The position numbers and the translations under genes were made by a program. Under the pieces are notes generated by a model. That model was not told the DNA's origin. It did no database searches and was given only the letters and a program-made list of their open reading frames with translations. Source: Streptomyces aureocirculatus (GTDB lineage Bacteria > Actinomycetota > Actinomycetes > Streptomycetales > Streptomycetaceae). Taken from it: a stretch of DNA of 64,000 nucleotides. This document shows positions 1 to 7,388 of this stretch, piece after piece (the first letter of the stretch is position 1; every line of letters begins with the position of its first letter). The stretch covers positions 61,775 to 125,774 of the forward strand of contig NZ_JOAP01000013.1 in NCBI RefSeq assembly GCF_000720475.1, given 5' to 3'.

Positions 1-990
1 GTCGACCTGGTCGGCGAGACCCAGGAGCGTACCGAGGGTGGACAGGGAGTTCTCCAGGTTGTTGATCCAGATGTTGCGGCCGTCGACCACGCCCGCGACC
101 AGGCGCTTGCCCGGCAGCCCGCCGACCGCGGCGAGCGCGTCGACGTTGGCGGCGGCGGCGCCGGTGAAGTCCAGGGCCAGGCCGTCGACCGGCGCCTTCG
201 CCAGGACGGGCAGCGCGTCACCGAGCCGGTCGAAGTAGGACGCCACGAGCAGCTTGGGCCGGTCGGTGAGGGCACCGAGATCGCGATAGGCGCGCGCTGC
301 GGCGTTGAGCTCGGCCGGTGTGCGGTCCTGCACCAGGGCGGGCTCGTCGAGCTGCACCCACTCGGCGCCTGCCGCGCGCAGATCGGCGACGACCTCGGCG
401 TACACGGGAAGGAGGCGGTCCAGGAGCGTCAGCGGCTCGAAGTCGGCGGCCACACCGGGGGCGGGCTTGGCGAGGAGCAGATAGGTGACAGGGCCGACCA
501 GGACGGGGCGGGCGGCGAGGCCGAGCGCGAGGGCCTCCTTCAGCTCGGCGACCTGCTTGGCCGAGTCGGCCGCGAAGACGGTGTCGGGGCCCAACTCGGG
601 CACCAGGTAGTGGTAGTTGGTGTCGAACCACTTGGTCATCTCCAGCGGCGCCACGTCCTGGGTGCCGCGTGCCATCGCGAAGTAGCCGTCGAGCGCGTCG
701 GTGTCGACGGCCACGCGGTGTCGTGGCGGGACGGCACCGACCATGACACTGGTGTCAAGGACGTGGTCGTAGTACGAGAAATCACCGGTCGGCACCTCGT
801 GGATGCCTGCGTCGGCCAACTGCTGCCAGGCGGAACGGCGCAGGTCCGCCGTGGTCTGCCGGAGGGCGTCCGCCGTGACGCGGCCCTTCCAGTAGCCCTC
901 GATGGCCTTCTTGAGCTCACGGTTCTGACCCTGGCGGGGGTAGCCGTACACGGTGGCCCGTGCTGCCGCGGCTGCGGGCTTCGCTGTCAC
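1..990 (-). CDS. metE: Cobalamin-independent methionine synthase, N-terminal part (truncated by window edge)
   Basis: 5-methyltetrahydropteroyltriglutamate-homocysteine S-methyltransferase, the last step of methionine synthesis without B12. About 330 residues are visible, all in the N-terminal barrel: YGYPRQGQNRELKKA near the start, then FDTNYHYLVPEL, LVGPVTYLLLAK, WVQLDEPALV and NIWINNLENSL, which are typical of MetE. The zinc-binding C-terminal half lies beyond position 1. GTG at 990 is chosen as start because an AAGGAG lies just upstream and the protein begins like other actinobacterial MetE. The upstream cobalamin riboswitch explains its regulation: it should be switched off when B12 allows MetH to work. 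Confidence 0.95.
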   Translation of the reverse strand, partial: MTAKPAAAAARATVYGYPRQGQNRELKKAIEGYWKGRVTADALRQTTADLRRSAWQQLADAGIHEVPTGDFSYYDHVLDTSVMVGAVPPRHRVAVDTDALDGYFAMARGTQDVAPLEMTKWFDTNYHYLVPELGPDTVFAADSAKQVAELKEALALGLAARPVLVGPVTYLLLAKPAPGVAADFEPLTLLDRLLPVYAEVVADLRAAGAEWVQLDEPALVQDRTPAELNAAARAYRDLGALTDRPKLLVASYFDRLGDALPVLAKAPVDGLALDFTGAAAANVDALAAVGGLPGKRLVAGVVDGRNIWINNLENSLSTLGTLLGLADQVD

Positions 991-1159
991 GGAAATCTCC
1001 TTCGCGAGATGACTCCTGAGATCCCGGTGACGGGACACGGACGCGAAGGGGTGACGAACCGGACGGGGCGAACGTACGCGCCGTGGCGCGGTCGTCCTCC
1101 GCCTGGTATGCACGCCGACCCGCCCACGAGGTCACCGAGATGTCCGCACGCGATCGGTC

Positions 1160-1372
1160 ACGTGCGGGCAACGGGCAGGTCTTCGGACTCGTGGACGCGT
1201 CTGCCGAAGCAGATTCCTACTGGCCGTCGCTTCCCGGACCCGGCTGGGTCCAGTGCGTATGACGGCGTTCGTTCCCACTCACCGCTGCGGGGCAGTCCCG
1301 GATTCCCACCGGGTTCCCTCTTACGACGCGTCTGTCTGGCGGACAGGGCGAACCGGCTGCACAGGTCAGGTT
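1160..1372 (-). promoter_or_regulatory. Cobalamin (AdoCbl) riboswitch upstream of metE
   Basis: On the minus strand this leader carries the conserved B12-riboswitch blocks in order: GGGAACCCGGTGGGAATCC (around 1310), GACTGCCCCGCAGCGGTGAG (around 1285), a CCGGGAAGCGACGGCCAGTAG block (around 1230) and the closing GAGTCCGAAGACCTGCC at about 1175-1191. It ends about 170 nt before the metE start. Control of metE by B12 riboswitches is known in actinobacteria. I could not fold it, but the conserved blocks and spacing are clear. Confidence 0.93.
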
Positions 1373-1545
1373 AGAGGGTCACCGGCTTCTTGGGCAGCGC
1401 TGTTCGCGCGGCGGGAAGTGATCTCGGACACGGTTTGGGTGCGGGGCGGTACGGGTGCCTCCAGGGCGAAGTGGGCCAACGCCGTGCAGGCCGGGCCGTC
1501 CGCGGGCAGGCCGCTCTCCTCGGCGATCACCCGGGCAGGGCCCAC
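1372..1545 (-). pseudogene. Possible C-terminal gene remnant, unidentified
   Basis: A minus-strand reading frame ending with TGA at 1366-1368 has protein-like composition for about 55 residues (RVIAEESGLPADGPACTALA, then a short proline-rich tail). Upstream of about 1545 the same frame runs antisense to the flavoprotein remnant and looks like a shadow. It may be the 3' scrap of a gene cut at the same junction that truncated the flavoprotein. The piece faintly resembles Asp/Glu/hydantoin-racemase C-termini, but I would not name it. Confidence 0.25.
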
Positions 1546-1547
1546 CG

Positions 1548-2188
1548 TCTCGCCCGCGTCGAACCCCTCGGCGACGGCGTCCACCGACTGCACTTCACCG
1601 ACGGCACCGCTACCGACGCCGATCTCATCATCGGCGCCGACGGCGCCTGGTCCAAGGTGCGCCGCCCGCTGACGAACGCCACACCCCGCTACACCGGCGT
1701 CACCTTCGTCGAGACCGGCTTCGACGACACCGACATCCGTCATCCCCGCCTCGCCGCCCTGACCGCCGCCGGCACCATGATGGCCCTCCACAACCGGCAG
1801 GGCTTCGTCGGCCAGCGCAACAGCGGGGGACACATACGCGTCTACGTAGCCATGCGCACCGACGAGGACTGGTGCCGGAAGGACGGGCTCGACCTCGCCG
1901 ACACCCCTGCTGTGCGCGACGCGCTTGTCCCCCTTCTCGGGGATGGGCGCCAATCTCGCCATGCTCGACGGCGCGGGCCTCGCCGAGGCCCTCATCGAAA
2001 GGCCCACCGTCGACGAGGCCGTCACCGTTTACGAAAGGGTCCTCCTGCCGCGCTCCGCCGAAGCCGCCGAGGGGGCGGCCGAGGCCATCGACGACGCCTT
2101 CAGCCCGGACGGAGCCGCCCGTGTCCTCGCCCATATGGAGGTCCCGGAGCGCGCGCCAGGTCCGGCAGCGGGCAGGGTCAGCGGCTGA
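1548..2188 (+). pseudogene. Decayed TetX-like FAD-dependent monooxygenase
   Basis: Two pieces of one flavin monooxygenase lie in different frames. The first (about 1548-1935) contains DGTATDADLIIGADGAWSKV and continues collinearly with the intact homologue at 18033-19172. It then jumps to a second frame (about 1925-2188) containing SPFSGMGANLAMLDGAGLAE. The dinucleotide-binding GxGxxG N-terminus and roughly 85 residues between the pieces, including the GDAAH motif, are missing. An out-of-frame deletion at about 1930 is the simplest explanation. No functional protein is expected. Confidence 0.85.
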
Positions 2189-3125
2189 CCGCGTTCTCCT
2201 TCGCCACGCGCGACAGCTTCTCGGGGTTGCGGACGTGGTAGGCCCCGGTGATGTAGCCGTTCTCGACCCGCACGGCCACGACGCCGTCGACCTCCCCGTC
2301 GACCCGGACGAGCAGCCCCGGGCCACCATTGATCTGGACCGGCTCGACCGACCTCACGGCGTCGCGCCTCCACCAGCCGCCCGCCAGCAGGCGGGACACC
2401 TTGTCCACGCCCACGATGGGCCGCAGCAGGGCGTGTTTGACTCCGCCGCCGTCGCTCAGGGCGACGACGTCGGGTGCGAGGATGTCGAGCAGGCTCTGCA
2501 ACTCGCCGGTCTCGACCGCGCGCTGGAAGGCCTGGAGGGCGGCTCGGGTCTGGGCCGGGGAGACGGTGCCGCGCGGTCGGCGCGCGGCGACGTGTGCCCG
2601 TGCCCGATAGGCGAGCTGGCGGACCGCGGCCGGGGTCCTGCCGACGGCTTGGGCGATCTCGTCGTATTCGACGTCGAACACTTCGCGCAGTACGAACACC
2701 GCCCGTTCCACGGGCGCGAGCGTCTCCAGGACCAGCAGCATCGCCATCGAGATGCTGTCGGCGAGCTCGACGTCCTCGGCCACGTCCGGCGCGGTGAGCA
2801 ACGGCTCGGGCAGCCACGGCCCGACGTAGGACTCCTTGCGCCGACCGAGGGCACGCATCCGGTCCAGTGCCTGCCGGGTGACGATCCGCACCAGGTAGGC
2901 ACGTTCCTCCCGCACGGTCGCCGGTTCGACGCCGACCCAGCGCAGCCAGGTCTCCTGAAGGACGTCTTCGGCGTCGGCGGCCGAACCGAGCATTTCGTAG
3001 GCGACGGTGAACAGCAGATTGCGGTGGGCGACGAACACCTCGGTGGCGGAGTCCACCGTCTCCACCCGGTCGGCACGAGCGAGCGGTTCGGCCGTGCCCG
3101 TGGTTCGTCCGCTGTCCTCGCTCAT
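2178..3125 (-). CDS. sigJ: ECF41-type RNA polymerase sigma factor with C-terminal SnoaL-like domain (SigJ family)
   Basis: A 315-residue extracytoplasmic-function sigma factor. Sigma-2 (FVAHRNLLFTVAYEMLGS, then DAEDVLQETWLRW) and sigma-4 (YDEIAQAVGRTPAAVRQLAYRAR) are followed by a SnoaL-fold C-terminal extension. The three ECF41 hallmarks are all present: WLPEP between the sigma domains, DGGGVK, and NPEKL near the C-terminus. In this family the extension replaces an anti-sigma factor. ATG at 3125 is preferred over the longer frame because AGGAG precedes it by 7 nt. A consensus-like promoter lies 64 nt upstream, suggesting autoregulation. It is divergent from an NAD(P)-binding oxidoreductase, a common ECF41 partner. 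Confidence 0.92.
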   Translation of the reverse strand: MSEDSGRTTGTAEPLARADRVETVDSATEVFVAHRNLLFTVAYEMLGSAADAEDVLQETWLRWVGVEPATVREERAYLVRIVTRQALDRMRALGRRKESYVGPWLPEPLLTAPDVAEDVELADSISMAMLLVLETLAPVERAVFVLREVFDVEYDEIAQAVGRTPAAVRQLAYRARAHVAARRPRGTVSPAQTRAALQAFQRAVETGELQSLLDILAPDVVALSDGGGVKHALLRPIVGVDKVSRLLAGGWWRRDAVRSVEPVQINGGPGLLVRVDGEVDGVVAVRVENGYITGAYHVRNPEKLSRVAKENAVSR

Positions 3126-3188
3126 ACCTGGCTCCTGCCTGTTCGTTCCCGGCTGTGCTCCAGCTCTGCTCCAGCGCTGTCCACGCAT

Positions 3189-3217
3189 GAGACGCCGGTC
3201 CCCGCCGTTCTGTAACA
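3189..3217 (-). promoter_or_regulatory. ECF41-like promoter driving the sigma factor gene
   Basis: Reading the minus strand, TGTTACA (3217-3211) is followed by a 16-nt spacer and CGTCTC (3194-3189). This fits the published ECF41-type pattern (TGTCACA-like -35 and CGTC -10). The start codon lies 64 nt downstream. The partner promoter facing the other way is almost identical, so both are probably read by the sigma factor encoded here. Confidence 0.75.
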
Positions 3218-3252
3218 CCCCTGACCGGTGGCCTGGGTCACACGGCCTCGAC

Positions 3253-3281
3253 TGTTACGGACGCCGGGGCGCCGACGTCTC
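3253..3281 (+). promoter_or_regulatory. ECF41-like promoter driving the divergent oxidoreductase
   Basis: TGTTACG (3253-3259), a 16-nt spacer and CGTCTC (3276-3281) repeat the same architecture as the minus-strand promoter 35 nt away. The predicted 5' leader of the oxidoreductase is about 125 nt. Confidence 0.75.
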
Positions 3282-3413
3282 GTGTTCGTCAGAACGCCGC
3301 GTGAAACGAACAACTCGGAGCGCACGCACCGATAGCGCGGCCCGTCGATCGGCGAGCCCGGTGTGTGCCGCCGCATCACTCGGGCACCGTCAGCACACGC
3401 CAGGGAAGGGCAC

Positions 3414-4196
3414 ATGAGCACCAGCAAGTTCGCAGTGGCAGGAGCGACCGGGCGGCTGGGACGTCACGTCGTGGACGTCCTCGCGGAACGGGGGCACCAG
3501 GTCGTACCGATGTCCCGCGCCACCGGCGTGGACATCATCACCGGTACGGGCCTGGCCGAGGCGCTCGCCGGGGTCGACGTCATCATCGACGTCGCGTCAT
3601 GGCACGCCTCCGACCGGGAGGCCGCCACGGAGTTCTTCCGCACCGCCACCCGCAACCTGCACGAGACCGGCCGGCAGGCGGGAGTCGGCCGGGCCGTCGC
3701 CGTGTCCATCATCGGCGCCGACAAGGCCACCGCCGGGTTCGTCGCCGCCCAACAGGTGCACGAGGAAGCCCACCTGTCCTGCCCGCTGCCCGCTCGCATC
3801 CTGCGGGCCGCGCAGTTCCATGAATTCGTCGGTCAGCTCCTGGACTGGCAGCAGGGCGACGTCGCTTACATCCCGACCCTGCCCACCCAGCTCGTGGCCT
3901 GCCGCACCGTGGCCGAAACGCTGGTCGCGCTGGCGGAAGACCCCGACGCGCCCGCCCAGGCGGCTCCCGGAACGCCGATCCCCGAGATCGCCGGGCCCCG
4001 CACGGAGACCATGGCCGATGCGGCGAAACTCCTGGGGGCCCGCCGAGGCATCCAGGTCGTCGAGGTGGACGGCTCCGGCATGCCCGACGCCGAGATCGCG
4101 GCGGCCGGCGCGTTCCTGCCGCGCCCGCACGCCACACTCGCCGGTCCCACCTTCCAGGAGTGGCTCGACACCCAGGCCTGTCCGGCCAGTACGTGA
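3414..4196 (+). CDS. NmrA/atypical-SDR NAD(P)-binding oxidoreductase, probable ECF41 target
   Basis: A 260-residue Rossmann protein beginning FAVAGATGRLGRHVVDVLAE, a glycine-rich GxxGxxG motif of the NmrA/atypical SDR group. No clear YxxxK catalytic pair is present, so it may act as a redox sensor or a reductase of unusual type. The start ATG at 3414 follows GGGAAGG. ECF41 factors are commonly paired with such epimerase/reductase-like genes, and the shared promoter type supports control by the sigma factor next door. The substrate is unknown. The following membrane-protein gene could be co-transcribed, starting 36 nt after the stop. Confidence 0.85.
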   Translation: MSTSKFAVAGATGRLGRHVVDVLAERGHQVVPMSRATGVDIITGTGLAEALAGVDVIIDVASWHASDREAATEFFRTATRNLHETGRQAGVGRAVAVSIIGADKATAGFVAAQQVHEEAHLSCPLPARILRAAQFHEFVGQLLDWQQGDVAYIPTLPTQLVACRTVAETLVALAEDPDAPAQAAPGTPIPEIAGPRTETMADAAKLLGARRGIQVVEVDGSGMPDAEIAAAGAFLPRPHATLAGPTFQEWLDTQACPAST

Positions 4197-4232
4197 TGCA
4201 TGGCCAAGTGGCAACAAGAAGAGGGGACTTCG

Positions 4233-4694
4233 ATGTACGACACCTCTGCCGAGGGTGAGCCTTCCCGGGGCAGGGCGGGCACGGCGGTCATGACGGCCCC
4301 GGTGGTGAGCGGTCGTGGCCCGGTGACACTGCTGCGGGTCGTGGCCGCCCTTGCCTGTCTTGAGACCCTGGTGCAGGGCCTGCTCGCCGGGATGCTGTTG
4401 AACGGTGACGTCGATTCGATCGACCCGCACGGCTTCAACGCCTACGTCTTCGAGCTCCTGGTGTTCCTTCAGGTCGTGGCCGCCGTCCTGCTGTGGCGCG
4501 GCAACCGCCGGCTGACGTGGCCGCTGAAGGCCACCGTCGGCATCCTCCTGGCCACCTTCACGCAGACCGCGCTGGGTCTGCAGAGCTCGCTCGCCGCGCA
4601 TGTCACCCTCGGCGTGGCCCTGTGCGCGATGGAGACGGCACTCGTCCTGCGGGCCTTCACGCTCCGCGTGGCTCGCCCAGGGGCAGCCCCCTGA
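4233..4694 (+). CDS. Small integral membrane protein, four predicted helices
   Basis: 153 residues. Hydrophobic segments are visible at roughly residues 33-55 (LLRVVAALACLETLVQGLLA), 70-90 (VFELLVFLQVVAAVLLW), 98-118 and 122-140. ATG at 4233 is chosen because GAGGGG lies 6 nt upstream; an upstream ATG at 4200 has no ribosome site. It probably belongs to the same transcript as the preceding oxidoreductase. No family recognised. Confidence 0.75.
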   Translation: MYDTSAEGEPSRGRAGTAVMTAPVVSGRGPVTLLRVVAALACLETLVQGLLAGMLLNGDVDSIDPHGFNAYVFELLVFLQVVAAVLLWRGNRRLTWPLKATVGILLATFTQTALGLQSSLAAHVTLGVALCAMETALVLRAFTLRVARPGAAP

Positions 4695-4738
4695 CCGCTC
4701 GGTGACAGTCACCGTGCAGACGTCGCCCGGGGAGACGG

Positions 4739-5263
4739 TCAGGCGGCGCGGCAGAGTGCCGCGGCGCCGGCCGGGGCCGAGGTGCCGGTCACGGTCGCGG
4801 GCACGGGACGGGAGGTGCGGACGGTGGCCGCGGTCTGCGAGCGGTGCCGTGCGAAGACGACGAGACGCAGTACGGCGAACCGCACGACACCGGCGAGTGC
4901 GGACGCGGACAGATAGACGACCTGCTCTAGGACCGCGCCGGGCGCCGCCACCAACTGTTGCAGGACAAGCATCGCCAGGCAGGTCACCGCGTACGCAGCC
5001 GCCGCGGACCCGGCCGACTGCACGTGCTGGCGCCCGGTCGCGCGCCCGCCCGCACCGAAGGTGAAGCGGGCGTGCAGTTCGGTGGCGAGGAGCGTGGAGA
5101 CGGCGGTGATCAGGGCGTTGGCAAGCACCCAGGGGATCCAGGAGGCGAGAGCCGCCACGGCGAAGCTGGAGGCGAGCCCCACCCCACCGCCGCAGAGCAC
5201 GAAGCGGACAAAAGCGGTGAAGGCCCCGGGTGTCGACTGCTCTTGGCCCTGCGCTGTCTTCAT
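4739..5263 (-). CDS. GtrA-family membrane protein
   Basis: 174 residues with four hydrophobic segments and the GtrA pattern FVRFVLCGGGVGLASSFAVA followed by LATELHARFTFG. GtrA proteins are four-helix inner-membrane proteins implicated in moving polyprenyl-linked sugars for glycosylation of cell-surface polymers. The gene is convergent with the preceding membrane protein. A strong hairpin sits in its 5' region. The C-terminal 30 residues are Ala/Thr-rich and poorly conserved. No glycosyltransferase partner is adjacent, so its pathway is open. Confidence 0.85.
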   Translation of the reverse strand: MKTAQGQEQSTPGAFTAFVRFVLCGGGVGLASSFAVAALASWIPWVLANALITAVSTLLATELHARFTFGAGGRATGRQHVQSAGSAAAAYAVTCLAMLVLQQLVAAPGAVLEQVVYLSASALAGVVRFAVLRLVVFARHRSQTAATVRTSRPVPATVTGTSAPAGAAALCRAA

Positions 5264-5302
5264 GCCCTGCCCACCCCTTCAGACGGCTCACCTCGCGACA
5301 CG

Positions 5303-5335
5303 CGCCCGCCTCGGCTTGTGAAGCCGAGGCGGGCG
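5303..5335. terminator. Perfect 15-bp hairpin upstream of the GtrA gene
   Basis: CGCCCGCCTCGGCTT, loop GTG, then the exact complement. It lies about 40 nt upstream of the GtrA start. It may be a terminator for a lost upstream gene or an attenuator in the GtrA leader. Confidence 0.6.
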
Positions 5336-5351
5336 TTGCTCGTGCTGCCAG

Positions 5352-5416
5352 TATGGCACACAAGTGGCACCATCACGAGCCACTAGTGGTGCCATGCGTG
5401 GCATGGTTGGTGTCAT
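5352..5416. promoter_or_regulatory. Operator-like cluster of TGGCAC/GTGCCA half-sites
   Basis: Five half-sites occur in 65 nt: TGGCAC at 5354 and 5365, TGGTGCCA at 5387-5394, TGGCAT at about 5399 and TGGTGTCA at 5408-5415. TGGCACCA and TGGTGCCA form an 8-bp inverted repeat around the perfect palindrome CCACTAGTGG (5380-5389). This looks like a multi-site repressor operator, but no matching regulator gene is adjacent. Confidence 0.5.
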
Positions 5417-5559
5417 GTGTACGCGAGGCTTGAGTATCCCCAGGTCAGGAGAGTGGGGCGGGATCGATGTTTGTGGGGGCATGGAAAATTGGCCTGGGCC
5501 CTGGTCCTGCTCGGCCAAAAAGGCGATGCTGCCCGGAAACGTCTCACAGCCTCACGGCG

Positions 5560-5690
5560 CACCACGCACATCACGCACATCACGCGCGCCACGTAAAGCA
5601 CGCAAAGCACGCAAGGCACGCAAAGCACGCGCAATAGGGCACGCAAAGCACGCGGACCACGCGGACCACGCGGAGCACCAGACAGAACAG
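5560..5690. repeat. 9-bp periodic repeat tract upstream of the AAC(3)-like gene
   Basis: About a dozen imperfect copies of CACGCAAAG/CACGCACAT/CACGCGGAC in phase, with one interruption at about 5635. It fills most of the leader of the acetyltransferase gene and ends about 20 nt before its start. Confidence 0.8.
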
Positions 5691-5706
5691 AGGGGAACGC
5701 GACACA

Positions 5707-6555
5707 ATGGAGATCACTGCCGAACAGCTCGCCGCGGCGGTCGACGAACTGGCGCTGACGCAGCAACCGGTCATGGTTCATACGTCACTTCGTTCCTTCG
5801 CCATGCCCGTAGAGGGTGGCGCGGACGCTGTTCTGGACGCCTTGCTCTCCCGCGGCTGCACGGTCCTGGTCCCGACGTTCACCGCGCCGCAGTTCGCCGT
5901 CGTCCCGCCGACCACGATGCGCCCGGCCCGCAACGGCATCGACTACGCGTCCCTGCCCGACGAGTCGGCTGATCGGCCCGGGGCGTCCGCCGCCCACTAC
6001 ACCGTCGACTGCGGCGTCATCGACGCGGGCATGGGTGCGCTCCCGGCCCGACTGCTCGCCCGCGGCGAGGCGCGGCGAGGGGGGCACCCGCTCAATTCGT
6101 TCGCGGCGCTGGGCCCGCAGGCCGCCGAACTCGTCGCCGCGCAAACTCCGACCGACGTGTACGGACCTGTGCGTACCCTCGCGGACGAGAACGGCGCCAT
6201 ACTGCTGCTGGGCGTGGAACTGAACAGGATGACTGCGCTCCACCTCGCCGAACAGAGCTCCGGTCGACGGCTGCCGGTTCGCTGGGCCCGAGCGGCCGAC
6301 AACAGAGTGATCATGGTGGAGACGGGGTCGTGCTCGGAGGGATTCCCACGCCTGGAACCGTGGCTGCGGCCGCTGGCGCGCAGCGTCACGGTGAGTGGGT
6401 CCCGGTGGAGCGCCTACCCGGCGAAGGAGACCCTGGCCGCCGCGGTCGCAGCCATGACCGCCGATCAGAGCGTGACCCAGTGCGCGGACAGCGACTGCCT
6501 CGCCTGCAGGGATTCGGTGGCGGGCGGCCCGGTCGGCCCGGTTTCCCTGGGGTGA
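5707..6555 (+). CDS. Aminoglycoside N(3)-acetyltransferase family protein (Antibiotic_NAT)
   Basis: 282 residues that match AAC(3)-type acetyl-CoA-dependent N-acetyltransferases: VMVHTSLRSF near residue 25, GCTVLVPTFT near 50, RRGGHPLNSFAALGP near 125 (with the conserved HP motif), and ILLLGVELNRMTALHLAE near 165. The C-terminus has a DCLACRD motif. Known members acetylate the 3-amino group of 2-deoxystreptamine aminoglycosides or other amines in natural-product pathways. The start follows AGAGGGGAACGCGACACA. The substrate cannot be deduced, and no aminoglycoside genes are nearby. It is probably monocistronic, after a repeat-filled leader. Confidence 0.88.
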   Translation: MEITAEQLAAAVDELALTQQPVMVHTSLRSFAMPVEGGADAVLDALLSRGCTVLVPTFTAPQFAVVPPTTMRPARNGIDYASLPDESADRPGASAAHYTVDCGVIDAGMGALPARLLARGEARRGGHPLNSFAALGPQAAELVAAQTPTDVYGPVRTLADENGAILLLGVELNRMTALHLAEQSSGRRLPVRWARAADNRVIMVETGSCSEGFPRLEPWLRPLARSVTVSGSRWSAYPAKETLAAAVAAMTADQSVTQCADSDCLACRDSVAGGPVGPVSLG

Positions 6556-6603
6556 AGCAATCCGGCCCCTCCCTGGTCCCCCCGCCGCCCCGAACGCGGC
6601 CGC

Positions 6604-7293
6604 CTAGCCGTGGAACGTCGTCGTGGCCTCCAGAGCGGCGCGCTCGGTGGTGACCTGGTTCACCGGCGCGGTGTCATCGGCGTAACCGAACGAGACCCCC
6701 ACGAGCAGCTTTCCTCCGGTGATGCCGAGTTCTTCGCGCACGGTGTCGGCGTAGAAGCTCAGCAGGCCCTGGGGGCAGCAGTTCACGCCGTACCCGGTCA
6801 TCGCCAGTAGCAACGTCTGCATATAGGCACCGGCGTCCGCGGCCAACCGTGCGTCATCGCGGTCGGAGACGAAGAGGAACGCCACATGTGGCGCGCCGTA
6901 GAACCGCAGGCTCTCGGCGTCGTAAGCCGCACGCGCCGCGTGGTCCGCGTGGCCGATGCCCAGGGCTCCGTACAACTGCGTGCCGAAGGCGGCCCGTCGC
7001 TCCTGCTGCACAGGTGAGTACATGTCCTCGTCGTACGGGAAGTCGACGGAAGTGCGCTGTGCGGCATGTGCCGCCTGGAGGGAGTCCGCCAGGCGGTCGC
7101 GCGGCGTGCCGCTGACCACCTCCACCCGCCAGGGCTGTGCATTGGAGTTCGACGGCGCGGCGCCGGCGAGCGAGAAGATCGCGCGCATGGTCTCGTGGGG
7201 CACGGCGTCGGGCCGGAACGCGCGGACGGCGCGTCGGCTGCGAATCAGTTTCTCCGTGCTGCCGCTCAGTTCGGTGCGGACGGATCGGTCCAT
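6604..7293 (-). CDS. Nitroreductase-family flavoprotein
   Basis: 229 residues of the NfsB/FRase I-type fold: SRRAVRAFRPDAVP and FSLAGAAPSNSNAQPW at the N-terminus form the FMN-binding start. QTLLLAMTGYGVNCCPQG and LLVGVSFGYAD are the usual second and third blocks. These enzymes reduce nitroaromatics or quinones with NAD(P)H. It is divergent from a TetR gene, and both start regions carry copies of the same operator, so the TetR protein very likely represses it. Confidence 0.9.
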   Translation of the reverse strand: MDRSVRTELSGSTEKLIRSRRAVRAFRPDAVPHETMRAIFSLAGAAPSNSNAQPWRVEVVSGTPRDRLADSLQAAHAAQRTSVDFPYDEDMYSPVQQERRAAFGTQLYGALGIGHADHAARAAYDAESLRFYGAPHVAFLFVSDRDDARLAADAGAYMQTLLLAMTGYGVNCCPQGLLSFYADTVREELGITGGKLLVGVSFGYADDTAPVNQVTTERAALEATTTFHG

Positions 7294-7309
7294 GGAGTGC
7301 TCCTCAGTT

Positions 7310-7327
7310 GTAAACGGTAGCGTTTAC
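7310..7327. promoter_or_regulatory. TetR operator, nitroreductase side
   Basis: GTAAACG-GTAG-CGTTTAC is a perfect 7-bp inverted repeat with a 4-nt centre, 17 nt upstream of the nitroreductase start. Confidence 0.8.
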
Positions 7328-7363
7328 CTCAGTGCCCGACCCTAACCTCTCGCTCCGTCAGAA

Positions 7364-7381
7364 GTAAACGCCGCCGTATAC
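7364..7381. promoter_or_regulatory. TetR operator, regulator side, overlapping a leaderless promoter
   Basis: GTAAACG-CCGC-CGTATAC matches the first operator with one mismatch and the same 4-nt centre. Its 3' arm overlaps TATACT (7377-7382), a good -10 element only 6 nt before the TetR ATG. This indicates a leaderless, self-repressed transcript. Confidence 0.75.
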
Positions 7382-7388
7382 TTGCTCC

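Noticed and set aside
1455..3215. A 586-residue plus-strand open frame over the flavoprotein remnant and sigma factor
   Set aside because: It is antisense to the clearly coding ECF41 gene, is rich in Arg/Pro/His and has no domain; a GC-rich shadow.
5364..5972. Open frame with RKA/HAD tripeptide repeats upstream of the AAC(3)-like gene
   Set aside because: It is produced by the 9-bp DNA repeat, has no ribosome site and overlaps the acetyltransferase start in another frame.
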